In this document: positions 1-7,626 of the stretch, piece by piece
How positions within the stretch are numbered: the first letter of the stretch is position 1
How the letters are laid out: each line of letters begins with the position of its first letter
DNA from: Chloroflexota bacterium
GTDB lineage: Bacteria; Chloroflexota; Anaerolineae; Anaerolineales; UBA11858
Reading direction: 5' to 3'
NCBI GenBank assembly: GCA_016865865.1
Contig: VGOC01000024.1
Coordinates: forward strand, 1-37,387
DNA: 37,387 nucleotides
Position numbers and translations under genes: made by a program
The notes under the pieces: model-generated
The model's database searches: none
The model's input: the letters and a program-made list of their open reading frames with translations, nothing else
What the model was told of the DNA's origin: nothing

Positions 1-114
1 TTTACCGAGGCGCTGACCGACCAGGGATCGCAAGTTGTACACATGGACTGGAAGCCCGCGGCTGGCGGCAATGAAAAGCTGGCTGGGATCCTCGAGCGTA
101 TGAAGCGGAAATAG
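1..114 (+). CDS. C-terminal end of an AllF/FdrA-like protein (partial)
   Basis: The frame is open from the first base and gives 37 residues before a TAG stop. The residues VVHMDWKPAAGG followed by a short Leu/Glu-rich helix resemble the end of FdrA (AllF) family proteins, which have an acyl-CoA synthetase/succinyl-CoA ligase-like fold. In E. coli fdrA, ylbE and ylbF (allF, allG, allH) encode oxamate carbamoyltransferase. The next gene starts 14 bases downstream and is a clear AllG homologue, which is the main support for this call. The N-terminal part lies outside the window, so length and active-site residues cannot be judged. Confidence 0.6.
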   Translation, partial: FTEALTDQGSQVVHMDWKPAAGGNEKLAGILERMKRK

Positions 115-128
115 ATTTGGAGGCACTT

Positions 129-1370
129 ATGGATATCGAAAAAGCCAATGCTGAAGCTACTGATCGGATGATGGAAGCCCGCCCGGTGGTTGTGGGGATG
201 GGCAAGGCCATTGATGTCGTCCCCGGCATGCGCGAGGACCTGCTCATGCACGCCGGGCCTCCCATCACCTGGGCGCGCGCCTCTGGCCCGATGAAAGGGG
301 CGATCACCGGCGCGCTGATCTACGAAGGCAAGGCCAAAAATATGGCTCAGGCGCAGAAGCTGGTCGAGTCTGGCAAAATCAAGTTGGAACCCTGCCACCA
401 CCACCAGTCTGTTGGCCCTATGGCCGGGGTGACTTCACCCAACATGTCGGTCTATATCCTCGAGAACAAGACGCATGGCAATATGTCATATTCGAACCTC
501 AACGAGGGCTATGGCAAGGTGTTGCGTTACGGCGCATTCAGCGAGGAGGTCATCGAGCGCTTCAGTTGGATGGAAAACGTCATGGCCCCCGTTTTGGGCA
601 AGGCCATCGAGTTGAGCGGCGGCGTTGATATACGCGCCATGTTGGCCGAAGCCCTGCACATGGGCGACGAAGGGCACAACCGCAACAAGGCCGGTTCGGT
701 GCTGTTTACCAAGGCTCTGGCGCCCTACATCGTCAAGGCCGCCAATGATGCGGATGTGGCCTCGGATATCATCAAGTTCATGGGCGACAACGCCCTGACG
801 ATCCTCAACCCGGTGATGGCGGCCTGCAAAGCCATGGTAGATGTTGCCCATAATATCGAGGGCAGCACGATCGTCAGCGTGATGGCTCGCAACGGCACCG
901 ATTTCGGCATACGCGTCAGCGGCCTGGGGGATCGCTGGTTTACCGCCCCAGTGGGCATCCCCAAGGGTCTCTACTTCCCTGGCTTCACCGAGGCTGACTC
1001 CAGCGGCGATATCGGCGACAGCACCATCACAGAGACAGCCGGCATCGGCGGCTTTGCTATGGCAGCAGCCCCGGCCATCGTCACTTTCGTCAGCGGCACA
1101 CCCAAGGATGCGATCAACGCCACCCTGGAGATGTACGAAATCTGCTACGCCGAGCACAAATACTTCACCATCCCGCCGCTCGATTTCCGCGGCACCCCCA
1201 CCGGCATTGATATCCGCAAAGTGGTCGAACTGGGCATTACCCCGCGCGTCAACACCGGCGTCGCCCACAAGGACCCTGGCGTTGGTCAGGTTGGCGCGGG
1301 TCTCGTGCGACCGGAGTTGAGCATGTTCGAGGAGGCGTTGGTAGCGTTTGCGGAGAAGTATGGGATATGA
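129..1370 (+). CDS. allG: AllG/YlbE family (DUF1116), oxamate carbamoyltransferase component
   Basis: The 413-residue protein resembles E. coli YlbE (AllG, about 419 aa) along its whole length as I recall it. Shared blocks are LLMHAGPPITW and SGPMKGA near the N-terminus, EPCHHHQSVGPMAG near residue 90, NLNEGYGKVLRYGA, then RNGTDFGIRVSGLGDRWFTAP, and GITPRVNTGVAHKDPGVGQVGAG near the end. In E. coli AllFGH transfers the carbamoyl group of oxalurate to phosphate, giving oxamate and carbamoyl phosphate. The ATG at 129 is chosen over a TTG at 117 because a GGAGG lies six bases upstream of it. It follows the AllF-like gene closely, so the two are probably co-transcribed. An AllH/YlbF (DUF2877) partner is not visible here and may lie upstream. 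Family assignment is firm; the substrate in this organism is inferred. Confidence 0.9.
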   Translation: MDIEKANAEATDRMMEARPVVVGMGKAIDVVPGMREDLLMHAGPPITWARASGPMKGAITGALIYEGKAKNMAQAQKLVESGKIKLEPCHHHQSVGPMAGVTSPNMSVYILENKTHGNMSYSNLNEGYGKVLRYGAFSEEVIERFSWMENVMAPVLGKAIELSGGVDIRAMLAEALHMGDEGHNRNKAGSVLFTKALAPYIVKAANDADVASDIIKFMGDNALTILNPVMAACKAMVDVAHNIEGSTIVSVMARNGTDFGIRVSGLGDRWFTAPVGIPKGLYFPGFTEADSSGDIGDSTITETAGIGGFAMAAAPAIVTFVSGTPKDAINATLEMYEICYAEHKYFTIPPLDFRGTPTGIDIRKVVELGITPRVNTGVAHKDPGVGQVGAGLVRPELSMFEEALVAFAEKYGI

Positions 1371-1420
1371 TGTTGGAAGTTGGATGTTAGATTGGATATT
1401 TGATATTAGATATTGGGAGA
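1371..1420 (+). repeat. Degenerate TTGGATATT-type repeat, left flank of the four-helix-bundle gene
   Basis: The stretch is built from imprecise 6-8 base units such as TTGGA, TGTTAGA, TTGATATT and AGATATTGG. The part at 1399-1417 (TTTGATATTAGATATTGGG) reappears inverted just after the next gene, so the gene sits between inverted copies. Confidence 0.7.
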
Positions 1421-1424
1421 TGCC

Positions 1425-1919
1425 GTGGTTCTTAAGTTCGAGGATTTGAGAGTACTGCGGGCTGCCGAATCCGTAGCAGATGATATTTGGCGGCGGGTTG
1501 TACGGTGGGATCAATTTGCGCGTGATGTGGTTGGGAAGCAGTTGGCCCGCGCAGCGGACTCGATTGGTGCGAATATCGCAGAAGCTTACGGTCGTTTTCA
1601 TTATGGTGAGAAACTTCATTTCTTGTATTATGCCCGAGGTAGCCTCTTCGAAGCAAAATATTGGCTGAATCGTTCTCTTGAACGGGATTTGATGACGTCA
1701 GATGAGTCAGAAGACTACGCGTCTCGGATGACTGATCTCGCCCGCCGGTTGAATGCTTTTGCCAGTGAACTGAAGTCTCAACGCGGTGGAAAACAGGGGA
1801 ATACGAAAACAATTCGTGAGGAACCCGCAGAGTACATAGCTGATTGGATCGACGATTCCTTGGCACCACTATTTACTAATGAAGATCTCGAGTGGATGCA
1901 AACCATCCCCAATATCTAA
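1425..1919 (+). CDS. Four-helix-bundle protein (S23/IVS-encoded family)
   Basis: This small soluble protein of 164 residues starts with LKFEDLRVLRAAESVADDIWRRV, carries QLARAADSIGANIAEAYGR in the middle and FLYYARGSLFEAKYWL after it. That is the pattern of the four-helix-bundle family first seen as ORFs inside 23S rRNA intervening sequences. Relatives also occur next to diversity-generating retroelements. Function is unknown. GTG at 1425 is preferred because GGGAG lies five bases upstream; a TTG at 1413 is possible. The C-terminus (residues TIPNI) and the stop codon are encoded inside the right flanking repeat. The gene separates allG from the cyclase gene, has no functional link to them, and looks like an insertion. 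Confidence 0.75.
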   Translation: MVLKFEDLRVLRAAESVADDIWRRVVRWDQFARDVVGKQLARAADSIGANIAEAYGRFHYGEKLHFLYYARGSLFEAKYWLNRSLERDLMTSDESEDYASRMTDLARRLNAFASELKSQRGGKQGNTKTIREEPAEYIADWIDDSLAPLFTNEDLEWMQTIPNI

Positions 1920-1933
1920 TACCCAATATCAAA
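1907..1933 (-). repeat. Inverted copy of the TTGGATATT-type repeat, right flank
   Basis: Read on the minus strand the stretch begins TTTGATATTGGG and ends TTAGATATTGGGG. This matches the left flank at 1399-1417 with a few bases inserted. It holds the stop codon of the four-helix-bundle gene and ends just before the AAAGGAG ribosome binding site of the cyclase gene. Confidence 0.7.
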
Positions 1934-1944
1934 GGAGTTGAAAC

Positions 1945-3618
1945 ATGGATCGCGAAAAATTCATTCAAACTATCGAATCTGCCAAATGGTACGACCTCAC
2001 CCAGGCCATGAGCATCTTCACGCCGCCGTACCCGGGCGAGATGCCTTTACAGGTGCACTTCTTCAAACGCCTGACCGGTTCTTACGGCGGCGGGGCGGGC
2101 GCCAATGGGCAGATTATCGAGTGGAGCAACAACACCGGCACGCACCTGGTTGGGCCGCGTGCCTTCCATTCGGGGATGCGCGCCATCGCTGATATTCCTC
2201 TATCCGACCTGTATGGCGAGGGTGTGGTCGTGGATATCTCCGACGCCGTCGAAGATTACGGCCTGTACACGCCTGAGATGATCACCGGGCGCGTGAATGT
2301 CAAAAAAGGCGACATCTTGCTCATCAACACCGGCTATCATAAACACGGCTGGGATCAACCCGATACCCCTAACCCGGCCTGCCAGGGCGGAATCGAGAAT
2401 AAAGAGTTCGGCTATTACCTGCGCCATCCGGGACCCTCGCCTGAGTTCTTCCAGTGGGCGTTGGACATGAAGCTCAAGTTGATCGGCGTGGATTGCGGCT
2501 CGGCTGAGCATCCCATGAACACCAACCTGCGCTATATGCACGCCCGGGAGTTCGATAAGGCTGAAGCCAAACTCAAGGCGCAGTACGGCAAAAGCTGGGA
2601 TGAGATGTTCCCGGTGGAGTGGTACCATAAGCTGACTCATATCACCATGCCCAAGGCGGGGCTTCTGCTGGTCGAATCCCTCGGCGGGCAGATCGCAGAG
2701 TTGAACAACCAGCGTGCCTGGGTCATGGTTAATCCAATTCCCTATACAGAAGTCGAATCCGCGTGGAGCCGGGTGGTGTCTCTGCAGGCGCCAAAGGGCA
2801 TGAGCGAAGCGGATTTCTTTGCATTCATGAACGACGCCGAAGTCCTGGATATGACCCTGCCCTTCAGCGTGCAATGTCCCCAGTGGGCCAACTACGAGCC
2901 GATGAGCGTCAAGTACACCAAGCGCGTCGGCGGGCAGTATTTCGGCCTGGGGCGCAACAACGCTCACTGCCGGGCCAGCTTCCACCTGGCCACGCACATG
3001 GACGGGGAAAAGCACTTCCACGCCGCCGGGCGCACGATCGGTCAGATCCCCTTCGAGAAGTGGTACGGCCCCGGGGCCGTAGCCGACATCTCCGAGTTCG
3101 TCAGCGATACCAGCGTCTACACGCCCGCCATGATCGAGAAGGTCGTCGAAGTGCGTAAGGGAGACATCCTGGTCATCAAGACCGGCTACGGCAAGTACGG
3201 CTGGAACAGCCCCGATTCGGACGAGTTCCGCTACATGATCCGGCACCCAGGCCCCTCGCCCGATTTCGCTGATTGGTGCATCGAGAAAGAGATCAAATGG
3301 CTAGCCGTGGACTGCGTTGCCATGGAGCATCCCATGAACACCATCCAGCGCATCTGGCATCCCAAGACTTTCGAAGAAGCCAACCGGAAGTTGATCGAGC
3401 AGTACGGCGCCGATTGGGATACGATCTATCCCCTGGATAAGTTTTACCAGGACATGCACCTGAATCTCTTCCCCCTGGGGATCATCCACGCCGAGAACCT
3501 GGGCAGCGACCTGATGGCGATGGAGAGCGGCCGCTACTTCCTGGGCTGCTTCATCCAAAAAGGCATAGAGCTGACCTCCTGCTGGGCGCGCTTCGTCGCT
3601 TTTAGGGAGAGCTACTGA
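1945..3618 (+). CDS. Tandem cyclase-family metal hydrolase (two KynB/isatin-hydrolase-like domains)
   Basis: The 557-residue protein contains two copies of the cyclase fold, roughly residues 10-270 and 290-557. Usual family members have one copy of 200-270 residues. Both copies share DIS..V...YTP.M, KGDIL.I.TGY, RHPGPSP.F and VDC...EHPMNT. The family motif HxGTHxDxPxH binds the catalytic metal in kynurenine formamidase and isatin hydrolase. Copy two has FHLATHMDGEKHFH, with both His and the Asp. Copy one has NNTGTHLVGPRAFH, lacking the first His and the Asp, so it is probably not catalytic. No signal peptide is seen. A good AAAGGAG precedes the ATG. Next to allFG and two Mo hydroxylases, hydrolysis of a cyclic amide or of an opened-ring amide is a reasonable guess; the substrate is unknown. 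Confidence 0.85.
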   Translation: MDREKFIQTIESAKWYDLTQAMSIFTPPYPGEMPLQVHFFKRLTGSYGGGAGANGQIIEWSNNTGTHLVGPRAFHSGMRAIADIPLSDLYGEGVVVDISDAVEDYGLYTPEMITGRVNVKKGDILLINTGYHKHGWDQPDTPNPACQGGIENKEFGYYLRHPGPSPEFFQWALDMKLKLIGVDCGSAEHPMNTNLRYMHAREFDKAEAKLKAQYGKSWDEMFPVEWYHKLTHITMPKAGLLLVESLGGQIAELNNQRAWVMVNPIPYTEVESAWSRVVSLQAPKGMSEADFFAFMNDAEVLDMTLPFSVQCPQWANYEPMSVKYTKRVGGQYFGLGRNNAHCRASFHLATHMDGEKHFHAAGRTIGQIPFEKWYGPGAVADISEFVSDTSVYTPAMIEKVVEVRKGDILVIKTGYGKYGWNSPDSDEFRYMIRHPGPSPDFADWCIEKEIKWLAVDCVAMEHPMNTIQRIWHPKTFEEANRKLIEQYGADWDTIYPLDKFYQDMHLNLFPLGIIHAENLGSDLMAMESGRYFLGCFIQKGIELTSCWARFVAFRESY

Positions 3619-3645
3619 CTTTCCTCGAACATATTATCACATGAA

Positions 3646-3721
3646 TTTACCGCAGAGACACAGAGAGCGCAGAGATAAATTTTTTTAATTACTCAGCGAA
3701 CTCTGCGTCTCTGTGGTGAAA
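3646..3721. repeat. CAGAGA-type inverted repeat
   Basis: The left arm TTTACCGCAGAGACACAGAG and the right arm, read inverted as TTTCACCACAGAGACGCAG, form an imperfect inverted repeat around an AT-rich centre with T7. Repeats built on ACCGCAGAGACNCAGAG are common between genes in many unrelated bacterial genomes. It sits directly before MITE copy A1, so this 250-base gap between the cyclase and Mo-hydroxylase genes is almost entirely repeat. Confidence 0.7.
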
Positions 3722-3733
3722 TATACATTAAAG

Positions 3734-3845
3734 GTAACTACTCAGCCAAACGGGGAAGTTCCCGAAAAAAGGGTGTGCGAAGGGGGCTGCGCCCCCTTCG
3801 CACACCCTTTTTTCGGGCTAATCCGTTCGATGGCTGAGCAGTTAC
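3734..3845 (+). mobile_element. MITE family A, copy 1 (IS66-like ends)
   Basis: This 112-base element begins GTAACTACTCAGCC and ends GGCTGAGCAGTTAC. Its centre is a perfect hairpin, GGGTGTGCGAAGGGGGC against its complement with a 3-base loop, flanked by A6 and T6. The flanks CATTAAAG and CATATAAAG look like an 8-bp target duplication that has since changed by one base. The element lies 22 bases upstream of the first hydroxylase gene, and its GC stem plus T6 could end transcription coming from allG and the cyclase gene. Confidence 0.85.
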
Positions 3846-3867
3846 CATATAAAGAAAGGATCGTGTT

Positions 3868-4761
3868 ATGCTCGAAGCACATCCAGGTTTGCCAGAGTTC
3901 GACTATATCAAGCCCAAAACGCTGGCCGAAGCAAGTCGGTTTTTGGCGGATCACGCCGGTGAAGCGCGCCCCCTCTCCGGGGGCACCGACATCTTCGTGC
4001 GCATGCGCGACGGGGTCTGGAAGGATAAATACCTCGTTGATATCAAAGGGTTGGATGGCACTGATGAAATCGTCTACGACCCTTCCAAAGGCCTGACCAT
4101 CGGCGCAGCGGTGGCCATGAACCGGGTCAGCGCCCATCCAGACGTCAAAAAACACTACGCGGCGCTGGCTGACGCCGTTGATAAAGTAGCCAGTTACCAG
4201 CTAAGAAACCGGGCGACCATTGTCGGCAATATTTGTAATGCTTCCCCGGCCGGAGATACCATTGGGGCCTGCCTGCTGCTGGGGGGCGCGCTCGACGTTC
4301 ATGGTGTGGATGGCGCGCGCACGGAGCCGCTCGCCTCGTTTTTCGAGGGGCCGGGTTCGACGGCTTTGAAACCCGGGGATGTAGTCACCTCCCTTCGACT
4401 GCCTCTCCCGCCCAAAGGGTTGGTGGGGAGATACTATAAATTGGGCCGCAACAAATCCAGCGATTTGTCCATCATCGGCGTGACGGTGGTGGGCTTCCCC
4501 GATAAACGCGCGGCCTCTGGCTATCGCATAAAACTGGCTCTAGCTTCGGTAGCGCCCACGCCCCTGGTCGTCGCCCAGGTCGAAGAGATACTCGCTGCCA
4601 AACCGGTGACTGAACAGACAATCGCCGAGGCCGCTCAGGCGGCCATGGATGCCTGCACGCCTATTGATGATGTGCGCGCCAGCGCCCGTTATCGCAAAAT
4701 GATGGCCCGGAATTTATCCCAAAAAGCATTGACAGAAATCTGGAATCAACTCGGGAGGTAG
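3868..4761 (+). CDS. Molybdenum hydroxylase set 1, FAD-binding (medium) subunit
   Basis: The protein has 297 residues, the usual length for CoxM/XdhB-type FAD subunits. It shows the N-terminal pattern FDYIKPKTLAEASRFL, the pyrophosphate-binding LSGGTDIFVRMRDG near residue 37, and QLRNRATIVGNICNASPAGDT near residue 110. The C-terminal region (YRKMMARNLSQKAL) matches the CO dehydrogenase flavoprotein C-terminal domain. FAD takes electrons from the 2Fe-2S subunit and passes them to NAD or another acceptor. RNRATIVGNICNASPAGD is closer to xanthine dehydrogenase than the set 2 counterpart, which is CoxM-like. The stop is five bases before the next gene, so the three subunits are one operon. Confidence 0.9.
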   Translation: MLEAHPGLPEFDYIKPKTLAEASRFLADHAGEARPLSGGTDIFVRMRDGVWKDKYLVDIKGLDGTDEIVYDPSKGLTIGAAVAMNRVSAHPDVKKHYAALADAVDKVASYQLRNRATIVGNICNASPAGDTIGACLLLGGALDVHGVDGARTEPLASFFEGPGSTALKPGDVVTSLRLPLPPKGLVGRYYKLGRNKSSDLSIIGVTVVGFPDKRAASGYRIKLALASVAPTPLVVAQVEEILAAKPVTEQTIAEAAQAAMDACTPIDDVRASARYRKMMARNLSQKALTEIWNQLGR

Positions 4762-4765
4762 AAGA

Positions 4766-5233
4766 ATGGCATACCATAAAATTACCCTCACGATCAATGG
4801 CGAACCCGAGCAGGTTGACGTCCCATCCAATATGACATTGTTGAAAATGCTGCGGGAGCGATTAGGCAAGACCGGCACGAAAAATGGCTGCGCGGCCGGA
4901 GAATGCGGCGCCTGTACTGTCATGGTCAACGGAGAACCTGTCAACAGTTGTATGATCCTGGCTGTCGAGTGCGATGGTTCGGAGATCGTCACGGTAGAGG
5001 GATTGTCTGATCATGGCAGCCTTGCGCCTATTCAAGAAGCGATCATGGAATCAGGCGGGGTTCAGTGTGGATTCTGCACCCCGGGCATTTTGATTGCCTC
5101 TCAGGCATTGCTCAACCGAAACCCCAACCCCAGCGAAGCCGAAATCCGCGAGGCGTTGGTCGGCAATCTTTGTCGCTGCACGGGATATGTGAGAATCATC
5201 GAGGCAGTGCAAGCCGCCGCACAGATGGTATAG
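4766..5233 (+). CDS. Molybdenum hydroxylase set 1, 2Fe-2S (small) subunit
   Basis: The protein has 155 residues, normal for the family. The N-terminal plant-type ferredoxin domain binds one cluster through GCAAGECGACTVMVNG and a later Cys in VNSCM. The C-terminal helical domain binds the second cluster through QCGFCTPG and GNLCRCTGY. It carries electrons from the molybdenum site to FAD. A GGGAGG lies just before the ATG, and the gap to the FAD gene is four bases. Confidence 0.93.
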   Translation: MAYHKITLTINGEPEQVDVPSNMTLLKMLRERLGKTGTKNGCAAGECGACTVMVNGEPVNSCMILAVECDGSEIVTVEGLSDHGSLAPIQEAIMESGGVQCGFCTPGILIASQALLNRNPNPSEAEIREALVGNLCRCTGYVRIIEAVQAAAQMV

Positions 5234-5243
5234 GAGACTGCTC

Positions 5244-7601
5244 ATGACAACTACTGTAGTCCACGAAAGAATCCCAGAACCTATCGGCGAGAGCAAACCT
5301 CGCCTGGATAATCGAAAAAAGGTAACTGGCGCGGCGACCTATGCGGACGATATGCAGTTCGGAAGCGGGCTGCTCTATGCGCGAATTCTCCACAGCCCTC
5401 ATCCTCACGCGCTCATCAAATCTATCAACATCAGTAGAGCAAAAGCGCTTCCCGGCGTGAAGGCCGTCGTCACCGGCGAAGATTTCCCTGGATTCATCGG
5501 CCTCTATCTCCAGGACCGGCACATCTTCTGTCGCGATCGTGTGCGCTATGTCGGCGATCCAGTTGCCGGCGTCGCAGCCACCAGCGAAGAAATCGCTGTG
5601 AAAGCTGTCAACTTGATCGAGGTCGAATACGAAGTGCTCGAGCCGGTGGTGAACCCCGAATTCGGGGCCAGCCCCGATGCGCCCCTGGTGCATCCCCAAT
5701 TGAGTGAATACAAAGTAGTGCCATTCATCCTCCCCCAGGCCGGAACGAATATCTCCAATCTCTTCAAGGTCCGCAAGGGTGATGTGGGGGCTGCCTGGGA
5801 AAAGTGCGCCGCTATCGTAGAGCGTAAATACCGCATCCCCCATATTCAACATGTGCCCATCGAACCGCACGTCGCCATCGCCCAGGTGGACGAGACCGGC
5901 GAGGTCACCCTTTGGGGCAGTTCACAATCCCCGTTTGCCCAGCGCAACCTGATCGCCCAGGCCCTGGGCATCTCCCAGAGCGACATGCGCGTCGTCGCGC
6001 CCTACGTGGGCGGCGGATTTGGCAGCAAGGCCGGGGTCAGCATGGAAGCCCTGGCGGTCGCAATCGCCACGAAAGTTCGGGGACGTCCAGTCAAGCTGCG
6101 CCTGACCCGTGAAGAAGAGTTCTATACCGCCTTCGTAAGGCAAGAGCTGATTTCCTACTTCAAGATGGGCTGCGACAAGAACGGCAAGATCCTCGCCATG
6201 GAGAACAGATTCTATTGGGGCGGCGGCGCCTATACGGAATACGGCGTCAACGTCACCCGCGCAGCCGGATACAGCAGCACTGGGCCTTATGAAGTGCCCA
6301 ATGTCAAGACCGATAGTTACTGCGTCTATACCAATCACCCGGTCGGCGGGCCGATGCGCGGCTTTGGCATGCCCGAAATGCACACCGGCCTGGAGCAGTG
6401 CATTGATGACCTGGCTCACGAAATCGGAATCGACCCTGTCGAGATTCGCCGCCGGAACTGCATCAGAGAGGGCAGCATCCTGGTTACGGGTAGCAAGATG
6501 CATCCCACCGGATTGCCGCAGTGCATCGAGGAAACTGCGAAGGCTATCCAGTGGGGACAGAAGGCTTCACCCAGCGCCCCCAACAAACGGCGCGGCAAGG
6601 GCACAGCCATCATGTGGAAAGCGCCGGCCATGCCGCCGAATGCGGGTTCCAGCGCCTGGGTAGAACTGGCCGAGGATGGGACTGTCACGGTTGGACTTGG
6701 CGGGCAGGACCTTGGTCAGGGAACATTCACGGTATGCGCCCAAATGGCCGCTGCCGCTTTGGGCGTACCTTACGAATCGGTGCGCATTGCTACACCGGTA
6801 GATACGCGCTTCAGCCCCTATGAATGGCAGACGGTAGCCAGCCGCCTGACCTGGAGTATGGGCAATGCGGTTGTCAGCGCCGCCCAGGACGCCAGACGCC
6901 AGATTTTGGATCTGGTATCCGAAGCCTGGGGCGAAGACCCCGAAGACCTGGATATCCGCAATGGCGTGGTCGTCTCGTATAAAAGCGAGCAGGAGATCCC
7001 CCTGAAAGACATGGTCATCTACGGTTTGCCCAAACCCAACGATTCGGGCTGGATGGGCGGCCCTATTCGAGGGCGCGGAAAATTCATGCCCACCTATGTG
7101 ACCAGCCTCGACCCAGAAACCGGACAGGGGGAACGGGCTGTGGTTCACTACACGACCGGCTCGCAATCTGTCGAGTTAGAAGTGGATCTGGATACAGGCC
7201 AGGTCGAAATCCTGCGCGGCGCATCTTCCTTCGACGTCGGCAAGGCCATCAACCCCGAGATGGTCAAAGCGCAAATGGAAGGCGGCTTTGTCCAGGGTTT
7301 GAGTTCAGCGCTGTTCGAGGAAATGAAGATGGTGGATGGCTACATGCAGAATCCCAGTTTCGTGGATTACCGCATAGCAACCACGACAGACGCTCCCTCA
7401 GACCTGCAATCGGTGATCGTCGAAGTGCCGCAGGATGACGGCCCCTGGGGCGCGCGCGGCATTGGCGAGCACTCGATGGTAGCAACCGCCGCCGCAATTG
7501 CAAACGCCATCTTCGATGCGGTGGGCATACGCATGGAAGGCCCGCCATTCAGCGCTGAAAAAATCTACCTTGCCATGCTGGATGCCGGGATTGTAGAATA
7601 G
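5244..7601 (+). CDS. Molybdenum hydroxylase set 1, molybdopterin-binding (large) subunit
   Basis: The protein has 785 residues, the full length of the family. The N-terminal a/b hammerhead domain (ATYADDMQ, LHSPHPHALIKSIN) is followed by the Mo-binding domain with GGGFGSKAGV near residue 255, GGPMRGFGMPE near 370, GLGGQDLGQGTFTV near 480 and the catalytic Glu in RGIGEHSMVATAAAIANAI near 740. It has no AYxCSFR loop, so it is not an aerobic CO dehydrogenase. The RGFG loop is like xanthine dehydrogenases and purine or N-heterocycle hydroxylases. Maturation would need molybdopterin cytosine dinucleotide factors that are not in this window. The ATG follows an AGGAG, 10 bases after the 2Fe-2S stop. 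Confidence 0.9.
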   Translation: MTTTVVHERIPEPIGESKPRLDNRKKVTGAATYADDMQFGSGLLYARILHSPHPHALIKSINISRAKALPGVKAVVTGEDFPGFIGLYLQDRHIFCRDRVRYVGDPVAGVAATSEEIAVKAVNLIEVEYEVLEPVVNPEFGASPDAPLVHPQLSEYKVVPFILPQAGTNISNLFKVRKGDVGAAWEKCAAIVERKYRIPHIQHVPIEPHVAIAQVDETGEVTLWGSSQSPFAQRNLIAQALGISQSDMRVVAPYVGGGFGSKAGVSMEALAVAIATKVRGRPVKLRLTREEEFYTAFVRQELISYFKMGCDKNGKILAMENRFYWGGGAYTEYGVNVTRAAGYSSTGPYEVPNVKTDSYCVYTNHPVGGPMRGFGMPEMHTGLEQCIDDLAHEIGIDPVEIRRRNCIREGSILVTGSKMHPTGLPQCIEETAKAIQWGQKASPSAPNKRRGKGTAIMWKAPAMPPNAGSSAWVELAEDGTVTVGLGGQDLGQGTFTVCAQMAAAALGVPYESVRIATPVDTRFSPYEWQTVASRLTWSMGNAVVSAAQDARRQILDLVSEAWGEDPEDLDIRNGVVVSYKSEQEIPLKDMVIYGLPKPNDSGWMGGPIRGRGKFMPTYVTSLDPETGQGERAVVHYTTGSQSVELEVDLDTGQVEILRGASSFDVGKAINPEMVKAQMEGGFVQGLSSALFEEMKMVDGYMQNPSFVDYRIATTTDAPSDLQSVIVEVPQDDGPWGARGIGEHSMVATAAAIANAIFDAVGIRMEGPPFSAEKIYLAMLDAGIVE

Positions 7602-7626
7602 ATCGCATATCAGGAGTTGATATGTT

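Noticed and set aside
486-1619. Long open frame (377 codons) on the minus strand across allG
   Set aside because: It is the mirror of allG and the repeat behind it, with no recognisable domain; the + strand protein matches a known family along its length.
2200-3246. Minus-strand frame of 348 codons inside the cyclase gene
   Set aside because: Shadow of the GC-rich coding strand; its translation has no domain pattern, whereas the + frame holds two conserved cyclase domains.
3619-3867. Purine or molybdenum-cofactor riboswitch before the hydroxylase operon
   Set aside because: The whole gap is accounted for by the CAGAGA repeat and MITE A1; no aptamer-like pattern was found.
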